Source: Daucus carota subsp. sativus (Eukaryota > Streptophyta > Magnoliopsida > Apiales > Apiaceae). Taken from it: a DNA stretch of 64,000 nt. The number at the start of each line of letters is the position of its first letter. The first letter of the stretch is position 1. The notes beneath the pieces were generated by a model. The model made no database searches, was not told where the DNA came from, and saw only the letters and a program-made list of their open reading frames with translations. A program made the translations under genes and the position numbers. Positions 50,644 through 62,973 of this stretch are shown piece by piece. The stretch covers positions 46,279,364 through 46,343,363 of the forward strand of contig NC_030382.2 in NCBI RefSeq assembly GCF_001625215.2. The letters are read 5' to 3'.

Positions 50644-51096
50644 CTGCAATAAGTAAACATCGAAAGATAGTAAATAACAATAACTTTATGACATGTGTTG
50701 CGAGACATGGAAATTTTATTATTAGGAACGCGGGGTTTTGGCATGAGCCTACCCTTGACCTCTTGTTATCAGAGAATATAGGAGTACTGCGAAAAGCCGG
50801 TAGATTTTGAGGATATTTTTGAACCTCTTTAAAAAATATTGAGATATATAATTAATTGTTGAAGTACGTGGAGATCATATAAAAACCGACGAAGGAAAAA
50901 GTATGTTCCAAAAATAGTAGAATCCAATAATAAATAAATAGAACTGCTAAATGGCTGGGACATGAATCTATTTTGGCCTTTAGTTGATTACACCACTAAT
51001 TATTTGAATAAAAGATTTAACCATTCAATTAAATTTTGAAACTTTTAATCCATATATAGTCTATAGCTTCCAAATTATGTGAAAGCTGAAAAAGAG

Positions 51097-51264
51097 ATGG
51101 ATGTCTTCAACTCAGAGGGGTCTTCCTGGGCTGATCAATGGGACCCTGAACCTCTCCCCAATGAGAAGAAAGGCAAGAATGACTCCAGCAAGGACAAGAC
51201 TCTGAAGAAAAAACTGAGCTTCGAATGGGTCAGAAAACTTGTTAAAAAGTCCGATAAAAATTGA
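51097..51264 (+). CDS. conserved small plant protein (SSWADQWD family), 55 aa
   Basis: A single-exon frame starts MDVFNSEGSSWADQWDPEP. It continues as a Lys/Asp-rich linker and ends in a basic block LSFEWVRKLVKKSDKN. The SSWADQWD opening followed by a basic F.WVK.L.KK end recalls a family of short uncharacterised proteins found widely in plants. There is no signal peptide. The Trp/acidic head and cationic tail could mediate protein or membrane contact, but no function is known to me. An in-frame GTG lies 6 codons upstream; the ATG is the conserved start. A TATATA word lies near 51053. Confidence 0.75.
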   Translation: MDVFNSEGSSWADQWDPEPLPNEKKGKNDSSKDKTLKKKLSFEWVRKLVKKSDKN

Positions 51265-51782
51265 TGAGGATCATCATGTTTTCACAGAACTAGCTGTGTG
51301 AAACATCGGCATCCTTCTCTTTCCCAGTGTGTAGCATTTCATATTCATTTCATCACTTGGATAGTTTGATATGTGGATGTGGATTTCAAAGACTCGAGAT
51401 TGTATTCCTTAATAATCTGAGATTTATATCTACCACCAAAACCAGAAATGTATTTAACATAAATTTATTCAATTTTACGTGACTTTCTGGCTGTCTGAGG
51501 TTTGCTCCATGGATTTGGTGAATTGTGATTCCATGTATGGTTGTTTAAGTGTTTCATCTAGTAATGTTGCAACTTTTATCAATTGGCTGATGTTGAGATT
51601 GATCAAACTATTATAACTGGTATTTTTTCGTGAATTAGATTCATGTTATCCATCGCAACAATTTTTAGCTATAGAACCTTCTTAAGCTTCTTTTATGTCT
51701 GCAAAACTACTGGAACTTTGTCTTTTTTTCGGAGATTCTGATTTTTGCATTAGTTATAATTCTCAAATCAGAGACATACTTT

Positions 51783-52029
51783 GGGGCCGTTTGGTTGATC
51801 TTAAAATAAGTGCTTATTGCTTAAAATAAAAAAGTGAAGTAGAAGCCAGAAGCAAGTTAAGACTTATAAGTGATTAAACTATTTGGGAAAAAAGTAGAAG
51901 TCCTGAAACAAAGGCTAGTAATCCTAACTTTTTTTAAGTGCTTCTTAACTTTTTACACAAACGGTACAAATAAATACTTCTAACTTATATATTAGAAGTT
52001 CGGCTTATAATCTATTCCCAAACACCACC
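51783..52029. mobile_element. small TIR element (PIF-like?)
   Basis: Inverted ends GGGGCCGTTTGG and GGTGGTGTTTGG are flanked by TTT on both sides (51780-51782 and 52030-52032). It is 247 bp and non-coding. The ..GTTTGG ends resemble PIF/Harbinger MITEs, although TTT is not their usual duplication. Confidence 0.6.
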
Positions 52030-52619
52030 TTTGATTTATATTCAACATTTACCACTTCTGAACATTCCGGTGGTGATTGATACCTGTGCTACAGGCAGAA
52101 TGACCACCATAACTTGCTGCCTCCACTATGCTAACAAGAAGGTTAGCAGCTAGTTAGTGTGTTTTAAATGCTCATTTCCAAGTCATAAAGTTTTTGATCG
52201 AGAACTTGCAACTCTTTCTTCCAATACAATTTATCTAACACTTTGAGAAAATATCTTAGCTCAAAAGATCTTCGAAAAAATTAAATACGCGTTACTTCAA
52301 TTTTATTTTGAACTCAAAAGAATATCCTCTCAAGCACAATAAAGACAATAAAAGAAACCGGAATAGTGAAGATTGGTTCAGCGTGACAAATATGTTCGTG
52401 ATTATAGAAAAAGTTTGACATTCTTTTTTCAAGACAAATTTGTTCCTAATTGCAGAAAAAGTCTAGCATTCTTTTCTCAACTTACTCTCAAGTATAACTC
52501 AATTTAATTTATTTTTTTGTAAAGGAAGAATGAAATTATGAGACTAAAAAAATTTATTTTCCTCCGATCACTTCCCTCAAGTATAATTATATTTATTTTT
52601 TTATTTTTCGGTCTTGACA

Positions 52620-52883
52620 AGATCTCCTATTATTTGAATAATTATTTAGCTAAAGTTTCAAACTTATGTTTTTGTTTTTGGGTTTTGACAGGTCCCCTAT
52701 AATTTGAATAAATATTTAGCTAAAGTTTCAAATGACAAGATATGATAGATTCAGCGAGTAGAATTTTTCTCCAATATTGACAAGGTCCTGTATGATTTAG
52801 CTATTTAGCTAAAATTTCATATGTATATTTAGCTATTTAGCTAAAATTTCATATGTATATTTAGCTATTTAGCTAAAATTTCA
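52620..52883. repeat. short tandem repeats around TTTAGCTATTTAGCTAAA
   Basis: A unit of about 32 bp (containing AGCTATTTAGCTAAAATTTC and ATATGTATA) occurs three times at about 52796-52883. Just upstream, a looser unit with TTATTTGAATAATTATTTAGCTAAA is repeated twice. Each unit contains the palindrome TTTAGCTAAA. Confidence 0.8.
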
Positions 52884-53639
52884 AAACATGTTAGATCAGC
52901 AGAAACTAGAAAGTATCAAAGCCCACACCTGTATTTGCAGAACATTAGAGTTGTAAAAAGATGGGGAAAAGGATAAAACGAAACCTGGGAGAAAAGTTTA
53001 GCATGAAACATGCAAACGTACATTTGGGGGAAATATTCAGAAATATAACTGGACGGCGAATAACATACAACAATAGTTTGATTAAAACAAGTATTGCCAT
53101 ATAACTGGACAACAACAAAAAAAAAATAGCCACCATACATGTTAGACAAAAGTTTGTGGCCATAATCGAAATTTATGTCTAGGAACAAAGAATTACAGGC
53201 CTTCGAACAAGGCAACTGTGTACAGGTTACTTTCGAACAAGGCGCGTAACCATCAACTTCAATTTTAAGTAGCACAACAGTACTGGCTATAGTACTCCAC
53301 CTGAAAATCCCTACTGCTGCTGCTTTCCTTTGCCTCTTCAATGAAACCGGCTTGAAGCAAGGAAGCTCCAACAAAAAGCGCCATGCGATGAACCAAGCAC
53401 ACTGAAACCAAGCACAGAGCAAGCGACACTTCACAGGATCACACGATGAACAGCCAAAGCATCACAATTCAATTTGCAACGTTCCCTGGATGGCTTAATA
53501 ATTTTTTTGCCATTATTTCAGGGAAGCAATGAAAATTGTGTTTATACAAATCTGAGCTGAGATGCAACCCTTTCACTACACATCCTCTACAACATCGAGC
53601 CTCATGCAGGAACACATTTATTCTGCAAGGGAGCACATT

Positions 53640-54800
53640 CCTCAGGTCTACTGATCCATCTGGCCAATCGCTTGCATCATCTGTGTATGACATATATTAA
53701 CCGACAACACAAACCAGAAAAACCATCTGCAACAGCGACACGTCTAATGCCCGTTCACAATAAATGTACCACCTCAATGAGCACAAACCAGCAGTTAATC
53801 ATCTGCATAATAAACCTCCAAATATCCCAACTAAACAACAATTAAGATATCAAAGGATCCATCTAGCCAATCACTAGCATCAGGCACCAAATAGCTGCAT
53901 AACAAACCTCTAAAATCTCTGACCAAACAAACAGCAGTTTAGATGCCACAGAATCCATATGGCTAATCACTAGCATCAGCAGCGGACAGCATATCTTAAC
54001 CAACAACACATGCCATCAGTAAAACCAACTGACACAGAAACACATGAAAATCACATTTACTATCAATTTATTGCCTCGACAAACATAAGATATACTGCTC
54101 AGCGCACCAAGCAAGTCTGCCCAAAAAAACCTTCCAAATCTCCAAATCACACAAGCATGTTTCACAGCCATCTGACCAATTGCTTGCATCAACAGTGTAT
54201 CGTCTTAACCGACAACTCAAGCCAATAAAACACAAGATACTGCAGCACAGCGTCAGCAAAGCTGCATAACATACCTCCAACTCTTGCGATCAAACAAATG
54301 AATCTACAGATACCATATGATCCATTTGGCGAATCCCTAGCACCAACACTGTATGACATATCTTCTCAACCAACAAAAGAAGCCATCAGCAAAAAAAACT
54401 GCAACAGCAATACATTCACTTTCAATTTACTGCCTCAATAACTGTGTATCAAACCTCCAAAACTCCTGTACACAAGCAGGTATCACTAAAAACATCAAAA
54501 TAACTGCGTAATATACCTCCAAATCTCCTGACCGAACAATTAACTATGTAGATACCATAAAATCCACTTGGCCAATTACTTGCATCAACAGTGTGACATA
54601 TCTTAAACTACAACATAAGCCATCAGCATATCCACATGCCACAGCAACACAACAAATTCACATTCACTATCGATTTACCACCTCAATAAACATAAGATAC
54701 TGCGACCCTACAGGCACGTCAATTAGCTGCTTAACTAAACCAATAACTTCCCCAACCAAATAACTATTTAGATACCATACAATCTGATTGTCAGAAACTT
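53640..54800. repeat. degenerate repeat array, about 210-bp period, 3' of SKIP14
   Basis: A marker word like ATCCATCTGGCCAATCGCTTG recurs near 53649, 53859, 53951, 54163, 54320 and 54562. Most spacings are 210-240 bp; two are shorter (about 92 and 157 bp). It is followed in most copies by CATATCTTAACC.ACAACAC and by CATAAGATACTGC / ACCTCCAAA words. The copies differ by many substitutions and indels, so the array is old. No protein is supported. The stretch 52884-53640 holds no gene I can support. Confidence 0.75.
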
Positions 54801-55031
54801 AATATAGACAAACTGTACTCCATTGAGCTGCTTCTACATTTGTTTTTTGTTTTTTGTGCTTCTACTGTTTGTTTTTTTTTTTTTTAATTCCTGATATCTG
54901 CTTCCAGGAACTGATACTTGAAGATGCTCATTCTCAAAGCACGAAGTCATTCCTTAACAATTAATAAAACAAAAAGGTTGCAGCTCAAAATCTGACGCCA
55001 TCAAGAAACAAATGTACATGTGTTCTTAAAC

Positions 55032-56674
55032 TTACCCATGCAGACAAATATTGTGACTTGACTCTGGGTGAACAACATTCTCTATCAAATCATCCTCTCT
55101 GTTCTCTTCGCAGACAGGGTTCTTGCTGGAGCAATCTGAACACCTTAGCTCCAAACAAAATGTTTCTTCATACTCATCACGGATGCACCGGCCACAATAT
55201 GCACACCGTGGTATGCACAATGTGCAACCCCTGCATAAGTCATTAGCACTGTCTTTTGCTTTACACCCCTCAAGTGTGCAATCATACACAAGCCTAAATT
55301 TTTGGCACCTTGGGCATATCTCAATATCAATGGCACGTTCATCATCACATAACAAATAGATGTTCTCCCGAAGAAAAAAATGTGGCTTTTGCCCAGTTAT
55401 CTGAACTGGACCATCTGTTCCCAGCAAAAATTTTAACTCTTCAAAACGCTCAGGTGTTACTCCATAAACCCCACCGATTCTCAGGTGCTTTATCCCTGAA
55501 GTACCTTTCTTATACTTAAAATCCTTTAAGATGTTCAGAATTCCCTCTATATTGAGTCTTGTGCATCCAGGAACACAGAGCTGTATAAAGCAAAGTAGAA
55601 GACATTAGGAATATATTGGTAAAAAGTTAGTGATAGCAACTTCATCAACACATTTCATTCTCACGTGATACATAAAGTCGACCAAGTCACATAACTTATA
55701 TCGCATCACTAGCATGACAAACGAGTTGATTTTATGTGTGTGTGTGTGTGTGTGTGTTAAAACATGTGAGTCATGATTTTCAGCACCCAACCTTTATAAG
55801 GTAACCCAGATGCCAGATAAATGCACCCTAGCATCTATCTACCTATTTATATGATGCATAGAAGAAGAGAAAACTGCAGAAAGGTAGAGATAGATGGTCA
55901 ATAAAATTAATTACAAACCTTAGTTAACCTCGGATTAGTGTCAACCACACGTTTGAGACCATCCTCTGTGATCCTGGGGCACTCAACCAGGCTCAAACAT
56001 TGCAAATTGCCTTGAGCCCTGCTCGATAGATGCAGAAGAATATCATCTGTAATCTTCTCATTTAAAGGCTTATCTATGTGGATACTTCTCCATAAAAAGG
56101 GATCACTTCGAACCATAGAATACAAGGAGCTACAAACTCTTTCAACAGAAAGAAGGTCTTTCAATCCCAGATAACTAAGTGTAAAAAGAAAAGCTTCATG
56201 AGGAGATCCCCCTGCATCGGAACAGCATCCTGAACATTCAGGACATGCATCCATCATAGCACTAGAACTTCCACTTCTAAAACTCGGGTTGTCCTCGGCT
56301 TTATTCACTAACCAGAAACCATCATCTTGCAATGCACCCTGCGGCTCCCTCTCCTCGATACAATTATCATGCTTACCATCAAACATATTCCCAGGAAACG
56401 ACTGGAACCTCAGCGCCTGGTCCAATATCAAATTAAGACCAGCATATAAACTGTAATCCTCTTTAGCCGCCCCAGGTTTTTTCTTTCCATATCCATCATA
56501 ATCCATTTCAAGATCCTCAAACCACCCCGTAATGGCTGTAATAGTGGTGCTTATATCCATCATAAACGGATCCGGAGGCAACAGATCAATAATGTCTCTA
56601 TCTCTCCCATCATCTGACATATGATCAGACATATGGCCCGGAAACACAGGCCTATGCGACAAGTTCAAAGCCAT
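55032..56674 (-). CDS. SKIP14: F-box protein SKIP14
   Basis: F-box proteins are the substrate adaptors of SCF ubiquitin ligases; SKIP14 was named as an ASK1 interactor. Two exons (56674..55919, 55580..55032) give 434 aa. The start at MALNLSHRPVFPGH is preferred over the Met 15 codons upstream because it begins the conserved block. The sequence shows LLPPDPFMMDI, a divergent F-box at about 158-200 (LSYLGLKDLLSVERVCSSLY, then FLWRSIHI), leucine-rich segments (LQCLSLVECPRITEDGLKRV) and a Cys-rich end with repeated CxxC pairs (ICPRC, LCRGCTLC, RCAYCGRC, RCSDC), likely a zinc-binding module. The stop overlaps a potential donor (CATGG|GTAAGT), so an alternative last exon is possible. Confidence 0.9.
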
Positions 56675-57440
56675 TCTTATCCTACTAACCAATTGAATCC
56701 CACCAAGACCCCAAACCAATCAAAATCAGACAAAGATCAAACCCTTCCCCCCTTGATGACCTAACCACAACTACAATAAAGATCAACCCCCCCTTTGTCC
56801 CTTTCTATGACCTAATCACAATTGATGACCTAATTACAATTGGATGACCCAATCACAATTTTCCTACAAGATCAGCAATAAACCCCTCAATTTCTCCCTT
56901 TTTCTTTTCTTGATAACCCCAATTACAATAACCCAACAAAAATCCCCAAATTTCTTGTTACAGAGCTAGAAAAAAAAAAAAGGAACCCTAGATTACATAG
57001 TAATCAAATTGAATGATAAGAATAACTGAATCAAGAAACGAAAGAATATGAAACCAATCACAATAATGAAAGAAACGAAACACTGATAGAAAAGATAGAA
57101 ACTTTGATTACCCCAGATGAAGATAAACGAAACCCTGATCTGAAAAGTACCACCGCAATCAATACGATGATCCAATCAACTTGTCAAGATATATATAGAT
57201 ACGAGTTGTATTTATATATAATCGGAGTGAGTCGAGTCCAATTACGCGTGCGAGAGAGGAGAGAAAAAAACCCCAAAACCAAATTGTTGTCGAGAGAGAG
57301 AGAGATGAGAGAGAGAGGATATAAAAAATGAGAGAGAAAATAAGGAGAGGGAAATTTAGAGAGAGGAGAGAGAATAAAAAGGAGTGACACGTGTGTATAT
57401 GAGATAAAGAGGCGCTGATCCTCTGGTGTAGAGTGTGGCG
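56675..57440 (-). promoter_or_regulatory. SKIP14 5' leader and promoter, purine/pyrimidine tract
   Basis: Upstream of SKIP14, (GA)n runs at about 57290-57322 and GA-rich DNA to 57375 read as CT-rich on the gene's strand, a common feature of plant core promoters and leaders. A CACGTG box lies at 57388-57393. Exact transcript start and any leader intron cannot be read here. Confidence 0.45.
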
Positions 57441-59673
57441 GGAGCAAAATTGCGTCCTACTCTTACGCTTTTCTTTCTTTCTTTCCTTGCGATTTACCGA
57501 ATATTAATTTATTTGGTTTTAGTAATGTTTATTTAGTGCATGTAGAATCCAGATTCGTAACTAGTTACCATATCTATCGTAACTGTTTTTCAAATCATAA
57601 AACATCACAAATTATATATTAAAATACATTAAAATAATATTTTCTCACTTGTACCCCTAATAAATGCATGAATGTAAACTATTATACAACCGTCATTAAT
57701 TGTTATACAATTTTCAAAAAGAGTAATTTTAGAATTATATCAATATATTTCCATTGGAAATTAAAAGTATACAAGTATTATGGGGAAAAAAATTATTCTA
57801 AAAAAAACTTGTATCGTGAGACGGAGGGAGTATTAAATTCCACTCAAAAATTGATTAATTTGATAATTAAACAAATACAAAGTAAATAATTTTAAATAGT
57901 GATAAAATTTTGAAAATAGAGGCTAAGGTACCACGATAATTCAAAGCAATGGGAACTCATGAGGATTTCATGATAGTCTTCGACCTTTTGGTTTGGTATA
58001 ATAATTAATTAGTCCATTTATAACAGTCTTAATCAACTTGTTTTAATATAAACAAGAAAAGCGTAACCAGCAAGAATATGTATCTTATGATAATATAGAA
58101 AGGGAGGGTAGTTGTTTGGAAATTGTGGTGGAATATGATGGGATGTTCTAGTTGGAAAATGCTTCCACATTATTTTACGTGCAGTATTAGTTAATGAGAT
58201 TTTATTGATTTGTTTAGTGTTGGGCTATTCTTGTGTGAGTATCTTCGTGTTTTAAATTTATTATGAATTTGAATCGTTATTAAAAAATAACAGTTTGTAT
58301 AAGTAATTTAAATTGGTGTTTATTTTAAATTAATTTTTTGATAGTAAGATACAATTTAGGATATGTGGGTTGATACTAATAACTTTAGTTTAATATTTTA
58401 AAAATAATATAACTAAATTAATAATTCCTTTTGTGAGAAAAAATTAACTATAAACAGATTAAAAATACACATAGTTTTGAACGTATTGTAACAGTTTTTG
58501 CGTCTTGACATAATAGATACAATGCAGATAGTATATGTTTGACCCTCCTTATTTAAGAATTAAGAATTTATCTCCAAAAAAATCACATTTGTATAAATTT
58601 TTCTTTGTTCTAAAATCGGTTGCGTAACTCACCGAACTCATTAAATATACGATTATTTAACTAATCATTCGATTAATCTCCGATCAATTCAGTTAATCTT
58701 CGATTAATTTTTGTTTTGTGACTTCACTGATTAAGTCCGGTCTCTATTTTTACAACACTGAAATTTTTTAATCTAAAATATCTAAAAAATATTTAATACT
58801 TCTCATTTATAGAAATAAAGAAAAAAATCCAAAGGGAACAATAATACAAAATCAAGCTGTTTAATTTGTTATATATTATTTATATGTCACTGAATGAGGC
58901 CATGAGTTCTCTCACATTGGCTTCTTAACAAAGAATATGCAACTCAAAGCTACTTTTAAAAGTCAGAAAAGACTTGCTCGTTAAGAATCAAAATCTACAT
59001 GTTTCCTTTCTGTGTTAACAAGATCTATATAGCCATCTTTCTAATTAATAAAATCCTTTATCTTCAAAAAAGAATCTATATAGCCATATAGCCTTCTTGA
59101 CAAGTTTGCTGGGCACAGGCACACAGCTATCAAACACGTATCCTCCGCAAATGAAAATATTAAATACGTAAAATTGAAAATAGTGAATATGTAAAATCGG
59201 ATATAAATTTATTTTGTTTTTTTGCCAAGAGGATATAAATTTTTAATATAATATTATATATTAATTTTGATTAAAATGAGTCTCCTCTATTTATATCTGT
59301 GAAATAACTTGAATTAAATCTGAAATTTTGTTTACCAAATTCGATTAATTTTAAAAAAAATTTAACTTTGAATTTAAATATTACGGTGTGCAGATCGAAA
59401 CCCGACTCGAATTTTGAAATATAATCCAACCTGAAGCGTATTTGGAATATGGAAAAAAACCAAAAATATACACACATATATAATATTTATTTATTACATA
59501 TTATAGTATATATTACACTATATATAAGTTTAATAATATATTATACATTATAATATATTCTAATTTATATGTTATTTAATCTTCATAAAATAACTTTTAT
59601 TTAATAATTAACTCCAAGATATGCCATCTCGAATACATAGTATTATGAATTATAATACATTATAAGTTTATTA
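57441..59673. other. gene-free AT-rich region
   Basis: No supported gene. A solitary Stowaway right end (GAGACGGAGGGAG followed by TA at 57831-57832) is present without a visible left partner. Confidence 0.5.
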
Positions 59674-59910
59674 CTCCCTCCGTCCCAATTTACCTGTCTT
59701 GTTTGACTTTTTATGGTAAAATTGACGAAATTTTGACTTAAATTTACATATATAAAACAATTAGAAAAAATTATGAAAAATTATAATACTAGAATCTACA
59801 TTATAGTATGAAAAATATAATACTAGAATCTACATTATAGTATGAAAAATATAATACTAGAATCTACATTTATTCTACTTTTAAAATGTAACTTTGTCTA
59901 CTGATTACTA
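59674..59910. mobile_element. Stowaway left part with internal 33-bp triplication
   Basis: The left end CTCCCTCCGTCCCAATTTAC follows TA (59672-59673), but no right end is seen before the next Stowaway begins at 59911. A 33- to 34-bp unit (with AATACTAGAATCTACATTAT) occurs three times at about 59783-59871. Confidence 0.6.
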
Positions 59911-60109
59911 CTCCCTCCTGTTTTTTTTATATGACGCTTGACTTTTTGCACACATCTCAATGTGCTTTGACCGGGCACTTAAATATATTATTTTTTAAAT
60001 TTTAAAAAAAGAAATTTAAAAAAATAATATTTTTAAGGGCCCAGTCAAAGCACATTGAAAATGTGTGCAAAAAGTCAAGCGTCATATAAAAAAAGCAAAG
60101 ACGGAGGGA
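59911..60109. mobile_element. Stowaway MITE, strongly palindromic
   Basis: A 199-bp element has TA at 59909-59910 and 60110-60111. Inverted arms contain ATATGACGCTTGACTTTTTG and CACATTGAAAATGTG-type sequence, and almost the whole element folds on itself. Confidence 0.85.
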
Positions 60110-60498
60110 TAATTAATAATTGGTTTCCACTTAGCACTAGAAAATAAGTAAGACAATGATAAACACATGATTATATGTGCGTAATGTAACTCTTTTTTTA
60201 AAATAGTTATAAATTTATATATATATATTTTTGAAAATATGAATTTCTATATTTTAAGTGTTAATGATGTATAATCTTTCATATTAGAAAATTGCATTTG
60301 AAGATTAATGATCTAAGTATTAATAAATTTAAATTTTCAGATTTTGAATCTGGGTTCTGATTTTAACTTCGGAATTTTTGGGTATATTCATTTTTTATGC
60401 TTGGGTAATTGTGTAAATATCTAAACGAGGAAACACCGAATTGGAAAGTGACATGCATATTTAGTGATCAAGAGGTCCGATACTCGAATAGATGTTGC

Positions 60499-61199
60499 TA
60501 GGGGTGAGTAAAAATTCTCCAAACCGGCCGATCCAATCCGTCCAAACCGAATTTAACGGTTTAATAACGGTTTGGTTTGGTTATGGTTTCAAATTTTAAA
60601 AACCGAATTATTTCGGTTTGGTTTCGGTTTTTATCTCCAAACCGACCGATAAATCCGAACCGAACCGAATGTGTAGATTTAAACATTAATATACATAACT
60701 AATAATGTATTACTAAAAATAAAATTATAATATACAAAAAAATGTAAAATATTAAACATATAAAAGGTATCCTAGTAAAGATTTTCTTTAAAAAAGTTAT
60801 TTATTCTATTTTATGATATTAATTTTGATGTATGTATTATGTTTCCATTCTTTTTATTTATATTTTTATAAAAGTATACGAAATCACATTTTTTTTATTT
60901 TATTCCGTCTCTTTTATTTATCAAGCTAATATATTATTGTATCCTCTTTAAATATGATTATAAAGAAAATATAAATTGAATTTTTCATTTCTTATTTTTC
61001 AAGTTAAAATTTAATTTTGTTGCTAACTTTGTTTTACATTTAAAAAACGGTTTAAACCGAAACCAAACCGAACCGAACCGTTTTAAACGGATTGGTTTGG
61101 TTTGGATTTTAAACATAATAATTTGGTTTTGGATTGAGATTTTGAAAAACCGATTATTTCGGTTTGATTTGATTTAAACCTTCCAATCCGTCCAAACCG
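60499..61199. mobile_element. hAT-like MITE D, right end lost
   Basis: The left end TAGGGGTGAGTAAAA is followed by CCAAACCG / CGGTTTGG words. Matching inverted words end near 61199 (AATCCGTCCAAACCG), but the terminal TAGGGG and an 8-bp duplication are missing on the right. The centre is AT-rich and non-coding. Confidence 0.65.
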
Positions 61200-61507
61200 C
61201 AGCAGCAAGTTCCCACAAAATCTTTTCCCATGCGAAAGTTTTCGCTACATATGATGTAACATAATATAAAACTGAACATACTGTACTAAACTAAATCCAC
61301 TTTGTATTGATGTTTCAACACTCCGGCAGCAACCCTCAGTTGTGAGCCAAGTAGTCCTTTGTGATCTGCAAAAACTGCAAACTGAGCTTAAAGCTTTGGT
61401 CCACAATCTCTTCCTATTAATGCTGGTCCAGTGCTGCTTTCGATGTTATTATCATCCCCCTTCTTGATATTGTGTGTTCATGGTCTTACATCAAAAAGAC
61501 CCAATTA

Positions 61508-62001
61508 TTCCCTCCATCCCAATTTAAATGAGCTTTTTGCTTATTTCACACATATTCTTTCTGTTTTGAAATATAAGTCGTTTGACATTTTGACACACAC
61601 TTCTAAGTTTTTTAACCGCATAGTTAAAATTATTATTTTTAAAATTTTCTTTTTTTAATGAAAATATGCGATTAATATTATAATTCAGAAAAAGAAATTT
61701 TTAAAAATAATGATTTTTACTATCCGGTCAAAAAACTTAGAAGTGTGTGCCAAAAAGTCAAGCGACCTATATCTCAAAACGGAGGGAGTATTAAGAAGTA
61801 TTAAATGATTTTTTTCCCATCTCTACTCATATTTATTGGGCTGACTATCAATTGTAGTAGCTATATACTATCTTGAAAATTATAAAAAAAAAAGGTAAAC
61901 ATGAAAAATTATTGATAAATATGCATTGAAAAGAGAGAAATTCAAATATTTTAGAGTGAATTTTTTTCTCAAAAAACTCATTTAATTTGGGATGGAGGGA
62001 A
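61508..62001. mobile_element. Stowaway MITE (outer), interrupted
   Basis: Ends TTCCCTCCATCCCAATTTAA and its inverted partner are bounded by TA (61506-61507, 62002-62003). It contains a second Stowaway at 61555-61788. Confidence 0.82.
61555..61788. mobile_element. Stowaway MITE (inner, nested)
   Basis: A 234-bp element has TA at 61553-61554 and 61789-61790. The arms share GTTTTGA.ATATA.GTCG and ACACACTTCTAAGTTTTTTA; the left terminus has drifted from the CTCCCTCC consensus. Confidence 0.8.
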
Positions 62002-62098
62002 TATTAATTAGGCTCTGGACCTTGGATGTTACTTACTACTCTCAAACACACAATCTTTTGTGGTCATATAATAAAATGTCTTTCCACACACTAACTAC

Positions 62099-62973
62099 CA
62101 GGGGTGAGCAAAAAACCGAATAAATCCGAAACCGAAACCGCTAAAAACCGTCAAAAACCGAACCGAACCGAAACCGAAAATTTAAAAACCGAATCCGAAA
62201 CCGATTGTTCGGTTCCGGTTATAGCTGGGAACCGATCCGCAAAAAATCGAACCGATCCGATTTTTAAAATAAATATTATATATTATTTGTAATTTATGTG
62301 AAAGTTTAAAATTTTAAAATGAATACTTATATTAATTACTCGAATTAGAATTTCTTATATAATTAGGACTTAGACATGTGTTAGAATTTTAATTAAGTTG
62401 GACAGTCCGATGAATATAGTGTTTTTTTTTAATTTACTGGTTAATGATATATTATTTATAAAGGTCAAGTCATTTTTGGAACATAGTTAATGATTACTCA
62501 TTTATGCATGATATCTGAGATGCTGTAGTTTTGAAGTTTTAGTCCACAGACTTGTTTATTTGGGAGTGAATTACCTCTCTTAGAATCAGTGGATTACAAA
62601 GTAGTATCCATTACCTGTAAGCTTTTGTCAACATAGATCTGGATACTGTCTTTTGAAAAACATCTACTCTAATACTAGAAAGAGTTCACTGAATGAACTT
62701 TGCTGCAAGGAGAAAGAAATTAAGTTTGCTGCAAAGAGTTTTTAAATTTTATATGAGTATATAATATTAATTGTATATATATAATATCTTTTATTTCATG
62801 CGGTTTTTAAACCGAAACCGAACCGATGGAAACCGAATCCGAGGTTTTGAAACCGAAACCGGAACCAACGATGAAATTGCGGTTGAGGTTTTTGATTTTT
62901 AAAACCGAGGGTATGCGGTTCCGGTTGCGGTTTTATCCAAAAACCGCACCGAACCCGCACCCGCTCTCCCCTA
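62099..62973. mobile_element. hAT-like MITE E
   Basis: An 875-bp element is flanked by the perfect 8-bp duplication CTAACTAC (62091-62098 and 62974-62981). Ends are CAGGGGTGAGC and TAGGGGAGAGC (inverted). The arms are dense in CCGAAACCG / CGGTTTT words. The open frames seen in both arms are artefacts of this repetition. Confidence 0.9.

Noticed and set aside
52916-53434. 172-codon open frame on the minus strand
   Set aside because: Cys/Trp/Phe-rich and hydrophobic in places, without recognisable family, and AT-rich flanks. Another frame overlaps it, and no splice partners or conserved motif were seen.
62104-62292. Open frame of Lys/Asn/Arg/Thr-Glu repeats, and the similar one at 62826-63074
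   Set aside because: Both arise from translating the repeated CCGAAACC word of hAT-like element E.
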